A stretch of DNA of 64,000 nt from assembly GCF_020382885.2 (NCBI RefSeq), contig NC_058502.1, positions 5,558,001 to 5,622,000 on the forward strand, in the 5' to 3' direction. The notes under the pieces are model-generated. The model was not told the DNA's origin. It saw nothing but the letters and a program-made list of their open reading frames with translations, and did no database searches. Positions 58,840 to 64,000 of this stretch are shown here, one piece after another. Source of the DNA: Scatophagus argus. Taxonomy: Eukaryota > Chordata > Actinopteri > Scatophagidae. Each line of letters starts with the position of its first letter. Position 1 is the stretch's first letter. Both the position numbers and the translations under genes were made by a program.

Positions 58840-60912
58840 TCCCCTACTTTGGCTCTAACTCAACAGAGTGGCTCCAGATCCAGTGAGTCGCTTATTCATC
58901 GTCATGAATAAATCACACCCACTGCTACTCTCTTCTACTCTGCACTACTGCACAGCAAAATTCTGAGTTAGTTTTCCAGTGTTAAGCAAAAGTGTTAAAA
59001 TACAGAGTTGAAATGACACTGCTAAAAGTTGATTTAACTCAATTGTGTAAGAGAGTTGGTGTCATTGGGTGGTGTCCCACAGAGTAACCACTCCTCTCCA
59101 AACACATCCTCATGGATTTCTATCTCTAGTGTTACGCAGAATTCATTGTTGGATGGAGTTATTTTAATACTGCATCTGAGTTGTATTATTAACACTTTAG
59201 GAAATGTCAAATTAACAAACACAGTGTTAGAACAGACTCTCTCAGAGTAAAATCACCGTAAAATCTGGTAAATTTTTCACAACACCCCAATGCATCCACA
59301 TGCACACACTCACACACACGTGCAAACACGCTGTACAAATACACGCTGATCTGTAAGTTGCTTCCCTTTCCCTACACAGAGACTCTGACCCATCACCCAG
59401 TTTCCCCTTTGTTACACTGCAGAAAATTTGTTGATAATGCAATGTACAGGACAGCATTCCCTGAAACCAGAGCACTAAAAATTTCTACTTAAAAGTGGAG
59501 CCTTTTGACATTACTTTTGAAATATTTATGTTATCATAGACATCTTGTAAATCTTTCCTTTTTTTTTCTTTTAAAATTAAACTTTCATCATTGTGGGGCT
59601 TTAAAGTGCACCCCCGCAGACAGCACAGTCCATACAAAAGAAAGAAAGACTAACAGGAGTGTTCATTAATATCAACTCCTTGTGACCTCTCTGAAATATA
59701 CAGACAGTTGAGAAAAGAACACAATCCCTTGCTCGCTCTCCTCCTCAAGAAGACATTTGTCACTTTAGATTTTTACAGCCCCGACCCCCCAACCCCCACC
59801 CTCCCACTCCTCTCTTAGCAGTAAAACGGAGTTCATGTCGTCCTGCATTTCCCTGAGGCAAACTGATGGCTAAACTCGGAGACTCAGACGTACATACACA
59901 GCAAGACAAAGTGACTGTTCCTTTTATGCCACTTTGTTTATGGTGTGCTCTCTCATGTTAGACAGCGAAGCTTTCTTTTTCTCAAGCGCACGTTGTTGCC
60001 CTGTCTCACCCAGTCTTCCACTCTCTTCATGTTGTTTTTTGCTTATTTCTGTTTTGTGTTTGTCATATTTTCTGATTTCCCACCAATTCATCTAATCTTC
60101 TTCTGTGTATCACCTGCCTCCCCCCCCTTTTCAGCTTCATTCTTACTTCATCATCATTTTAGACTGTACTGCCATAGAGCTAAATCTCTCCAGCATGCGC
60201 CTCACTGTGGGCAAAAAGCCTGTGAAATTTCCCACAGGGTAAGGCAACATGAGTTTGCTTCTACAACATAGGAAATGGACTTGTATCTGAGGCATTGATT
60301 TCCTTTTAGTTTTATGGGAAGGCGATAGCAGCGAGGTGAAGGCTAAGAGCCCAGCGGTCGATACACATTCTCATCGCAACGCCGGATGCTCCTCTGTACC
60401 TGGATTGGTTTCAGTGCCCCAGCACGGGCAGTAATTGTCATTGGTTGGCTCTATTAATTGAGCAGTGTCAAGCAACAAAAGAAAGATGACAGGAGTTATT
60501 TGATTTTCATTAGGGATTTACAGTAGAGTTTAAAATGTGCAGTACGGGAAAGGCACTGTGGAAATGTTAGCTGCAGCTGTAAGCTGCAAAACAAACCGTG
60601 TCCATTTTTGTACATCACATCACCTGTTTTGGTTCCAAATAAATATTGCTAACTTGACTTGCAGGCATCAAAACTTTTTCACTGTGTATTTTGTTTTTTT
60701 ATAGTAGGAGAAGCATAGGTTGCAATTTATAATGTTATTAGTTTAACCTGTGTTTGATGTGTCAAAATGTCAGCTGCGAAAAAGGAATATTGAACCTCAT
60801 TTTCATTCCATATTTTTGCTTGTTATGTGCTTCCCAGCCATTGCATGAGGTGAAAGTACAGAGGAATGTAGCAAGGTACTGCAAAGAGAGCCTCCCCCCC
60901 CTCCCCCCTCTC

Positions 60913-60932
60913 TCACACACACACACACACAC
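60913..60932. repeat. (CA)n microsatellite upstream of the arylsulfatase
   Basis: A CA tract next to a C/T-rich run, about 300 bases before the arylsulfatase start codon. Confidence 0.85.
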
Positions 60933-61230
60933 CTCTACCAACTTCTTGCCCATTTTAGAGATTTTAAAGACGGCAGTTTTTCTCCACCCACCACAGCATC
61001 TGGCACCAGCTCAGCTACATTTGACAAACTCAAAAATCAGCCTCAGAAAAAGACAACAACTCATACTCAGTGGACAGATAAGAACTTTTGGACGACAACC
61101 TCGGACCCACAGACCTTCCCATTTTTCTGCAGAAGCGAATCAGTTTGAGATTTACTGACTGCAGACGAAGCAGGACAGAAAATTCAGATAATATCTGACT
61201 TTGGTAGATAACTACAGAGCATTCCTGGAG

Positions 61231-61535
61231 ATGAGGGGAGGAAGCTGCTCCGTGTTTCGCCTGGTTATTGGGGTGACCTCGCTCCTTGGCCTTGGTTGCT
61301 TGGGTGAACATGAGTCTATGAAGGACAGTTTGCGCACAGAGGAGGTAAAAAGGCCAAGCCACCCACACCTTGTCTTTATCATGGTGGATGACCAGGGTTA
61401 TGGAGACATTGGCTACCATGGCTCGGACATCCACACACCTGAGCTGGACCAACTGGCAGCAGAGGGGGTCAAGCTTGAAAATTATTATGTCCAGCCTATA
61501 TGCTCACCCTCTCGCAGTCAACTCATGACTGGACG
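61231..61535 (+). CDS. Arylsulfatase coding exon 1: signal peptide and active-site Cys
   Basis: The first ATG followed by a hydrophobic leader ([18 protein letters not shown]) is chosen as start. The exon holds the DDQGYGD metal-binding motif and the CSPSR formylglycine motif and ends GGACG/GTGAGT. Confidence 0.92.
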
Positions 61536-63794
61536 GTGAGTAATTTCCTTATTATTATTACATTGGGAAAATTATTCTGTTACTGACTGAGTCTTTTTGT
61601 CTTTTGCTAACTTCTTTAACAATGAATTACTTATACTGGGCAACTTCCAGTATAAGTAAGGCTGTAGAAGCGTCACCTTAGAGAGAAGAGATAGCAGATC
61701 GGCTCACTACAACAAAGTATACCTGTAGTCAGACTTACAGACGATATTTTAGAAACAAAGACATCAAGTACCAGTTAAATTCTTTTGAATGGGTTAAAAC
61801 CTTATTTGAACACATAAAAGTACAATGTGATCATAATATTGGCCACATAGACTGAAAGTAACTTTTTCAACATGTTTACTGCTTGAGAGGTATGCCACAG
61901 AGAGCTGTCTCACATCATGGCAATATCAAAATTCACAAAGTGTGATTCATTTCATCTTTAAAAGGCTAATCCACAATTTAAAAAAAAAATGCTATCAATG
62001 TGCATCTCACCTTGTCTTTTCTGTGTTTTGATGTTGAATTTTTATTATCTTTGTGCGTTACTGGACAAGTGTAGCAAATGTGACGAAGAGGCCTACACAG
62101 ACACATTTTTAGTGGGGATTAAATTGAATGAGTGCGGGTTGATCTTACTTGATGATAAACATTTTGAGAGTACCCAAGAGTGCAATATTTCTGAAAACCA
62201 TCTGTGAAATTTCCCATTATTGTGTTACTATATACCTCTTAGCAAGACACATCTTTCTCAAACTCACACTGTCTTGCCAGGTACCAAATTCACACTGGAC
62301 TCCAACACTCGATCATTCGCTCACGTCAACCCGTCTGCCTGCCCCCGGAGATTCCCACCCTACCGGAACGTCTAGCTGAAGCTGGATACGCCACCCACAT
62401 GGTGGGGAAGTGGCACCTGGGTTTCTGCAGGCCGAGCTGTCTACCCACAGGACGTGGTTTTCAGAGTTTCCTGGGCACACTGACTGGAAGCGGAGACCAC
62501 TTCTCCTATCAGAGCTGTGACGGGGCTGAGGCTTGTGGGTTTGACCTGCATGATGGAGAAAGGCCTGCGTGGGACATGACTGGAAACTACTCCACTCTGC
62601 TCTACATAGAGAGGTGAGCATCAAGGTTTAAGCTAAATTAAGCAGATTCATACATGCAGAGAGACAAACTTAAAAAAAACCTTCTGATGTTCCCTCTGTC
62701 TAACCAGAGTGAAGCAGATCCTGAGGAACCACGATCCCCATAAACCGCTCTTCCTCTATCTGTCCCTTCAGGCTCCCCATACTCCCTTACAGGTACCAGA
62801 TCATTTTCTGCACCACTATGATTCTCAGGGAAATCGTATCAGACGCCACTACGCAGCAATGCTAAGTTGCCTGGATGCTGGGGTTGGACAAGTTGTTCAG
62901 GAACTGAAGACTCGTGGGCTCTATCAAAACTCTGTACTGATCTATTCATCTGATAACGGTGGCCAGCCGCTCTCTGGGGGGAGCAACTGGCCACTGAGAG
63001 GTGGCAAAGGAACCTACTGGGAAGGCGGCATCCGGGCTGTGGGCTTTGTCAATAGTCCCCTTCTGAAGAGGAAGGGTGTAGTCAGCAGAGCCCTGATTCA
63101 TGTTTCTGATTGGTATCCCACATTACTGGGATTGGCAGGGGCCCTGCAGTCCCAACGTGACCTAGATGGTCACGATGTGTGGGGGACCATCAGCGAGGGC
63201 CTGCCCTGTCCTCGTACTGAAATCCTTTTCAACATTGACCCAGTCTCGAGGAAGCCCGGGGAGCCATATGACAAGGCGTTGGTACTCAACGGCTTTGGGA
63301 TCTGGGACACAGCCGTAAGGGCAGCAATAAGGGCTGGGGACTGGAAGCTATTGACAGGAAATGTGGGTGATGGGGACTGGATACCACCACGGGCTCTCCC
63401 TGGTGGCCCAGAACGGTGGCAGAAACTGGAGAAACGGCGCAATAAACTGGGAAAGTCAGTTTGGCTATTTAATGTCACATCTGACCCCTATGAGAGGTCA
63501 GACCTGGCAGAAGCTCGTCCAGAGATAGTGAAACATCTGCTGACTAGGTTGGCAGAGTACAACCAGACAGCTGTGGTGGCCAGGAATCCACCAGATGATC
63601 CCATGGCTGACCCTGAGCTTCATGGAGGTGTGTGGAGTCCCTGGCTGGGCCTGGATGGGCAGGTGAGGGATAGTGGGGAGGATGATGGCAGGAAAGAAAA
63701 GATGATTAAGATTAAGCAATGCAAGCTATGCAAATTAAAAGCCCTCCTCAAAAAGGTGGGGTTACGCCTGCAGAGGAACTCCCTGTTCTCCTAA
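61231..63794 (+). CDS. Arylsulfatase of the ARSI/ARSJ group, complete, 3 coding exons
   Basis: Predicted secreted or lysosomal sulfatase that hydrolyses sulfate esters after a formylglycine-generating enzyme converts its active-site Cys. Exons 61231-61535, 62281-62613, 62708-63794; 1725 bases, 574 residues (human ARSI 569, ARSJ 599). Residues 1-25 look like a signal peptide. Visible sulfatase residues: Asp53-Asp54 (MVDDQGYGD), Cys91 in [13 protein letters not shown], Lys145/His147 (VGKWHLG), His237 (PHTPLQ), Asp295-Asn296 (SSDNGGQ) and Lys313 ([18 protein letters not shown]). Potential N-glycosylation: NYS, NVT, NQT. The C-terminal [16 protein letters not shown] resembles ARSI (KKKCKICKLRSFFRK), while MLSCLD and [14 protein letters not shown] resemble ARSJ, so it belongs clearly to neither. 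Head to head with synpo2l. Confidence 0.93.
61536..62280 (+). other. Arylsulfatase intron 1, 0.75 kb
   Basis: No exon or repeat recognised; clean GT-AG borders. Confidence 0.75.
62281..62613 (+). CDS. Arylsulfatase coding exon 2
   Basis: It follows gtcttgccag and encodes [30 protein letters not shown] and [20 protein letters not shown], ending GAGAG/GTGAGC. Confidence 0.95.
62708..63794 (+). CDS. Arylsulfatase coding exon 3 and stop
   Basis: It follows tctaaccag and encodes the rest of the catalytic domain ([68 protein letters not shown]) and a basic Cys-containing tail ending [10 protein letters not shown] before TAA. Confidence 0.95.
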
Positions 63795-64000
63795 AAGTCT
63801 CACCTAAAAGTCTCATCTAGCAACACTAATTGGACTAAAGGATTCAGCATGCCCCAAGCAAACTATTTTTTACAAAATGTTATCTAAATACAAATGAAGT
63901 AAAAAATGTTAATACCTGTTTGTCAGATGTAGCCAAGAACAACAACAGGAATTTGTTCGTGTTTGTTGAGTGTTTGATCATCTCTCGATGACGTCATCTG

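Larger units (their letters stand above)
50597..61230. other. Head-to-head synpo2l / arylsulfatase intergenic region
   Basis: 10.6 kb between two divergent genes. It should hold both promoters. Recognised contents: repeat family A (inverted) near 51820, repeat family D near 53035, Tc1-like remnant 55442-56005, SINE 56842-57062, repeat family A at 57500, LINE 3' fragment near 58370, CA tracts at 58819 and 60913, and inverted CCAAT motifs near 60400-60450. No further coding gene was recognised. Confidence 0.65.

Noticed and set aside
60754..61158. 134-codon plus-strand frame before the arylsulfatase
   Set aside because: It contains a CA-repeat-encoded His/Thr run, is out of context with the signal peptide and stops before the arylsulfatase ATG; more likely 5' flank or UTR.

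Overview
The window is nuclear DNA of a ray-finned (most likely percomorph teleost) fish. The genes are split by GT-AG introns, the proteins are vertebrate-specific, and the spacers carry repeat types familiar from teleost genomes (a Tc1-like remnant, tRNA-derived SINEs, LINE 3' ends, short inverted-repeat elements, CA/TA microsatellites). No prokaryotic operon, CRISPR array or rRNA/tRNA gene was seen. Five protein-coding genes could be read exon by exon with consistent splice phases; four of them are complete.

Layout: (1) 878-11515, plus strand: the last five coding exons of kcnh1 (EAG1 voltage-gated potassium channel), from the pore to the C-terminal coiled coil. The 5' half lies left of the window. 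(2) 17656-29218, minus strand: complete hhat (Hedgehog acyltransferase), 11 coding exons, 501 residues, converging on kcnh1 as in human 1q32. (3) 31431-34098, minus: complete myoz1 (myozenin-1/calsarcin-2), 5 coding exons, 315 residues. (4) 41951-50596, minus: complete synpo2l (synaptopodin 2-like), 4 coding exons, 1188 residues, including a 102-base first exon 3.2 kb upstream. (5) 61231-63794, plus: complete arylsulfatase of the ARSI/ARSJ group, 3 coding exons, 574 residues, with all expected catalytic residues.

myoz1 and synpo2l both encode Z-disc/actin-associated proteins of striated muscle and are neighbours in human 10q22. kcnh1 and hhat are neighbours in human 1q32. The window therefore joins two ancestral blocks, with the junction between hhat and myoz1 (about 30.1-31.2 kb).

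The most interesting observation is the arylsulfatase. In human, ARSI sits with SYNPO and MYOZ3 (5q32-33) and ARSJ with SYNPO2 and MYOZ2 (4q26), but the third member of this paralogon, SYNPO2L-MYOZ1 (10q22), has no arylsulfatase. Here an intact one lies beside synpo2l-myoz1, so it is a candidate third genome-duplication paralogue that fish kept and mammals lost. Other notable points are a 36-base in-frame hhat exon that alone carries the presumed catalytic Asp, ambiguity at the hhat N-terminus, and a nested inverted repeat/palindrome near 38.5 kb. Repeat family assignments rest on recognition by eye, not on a database search.
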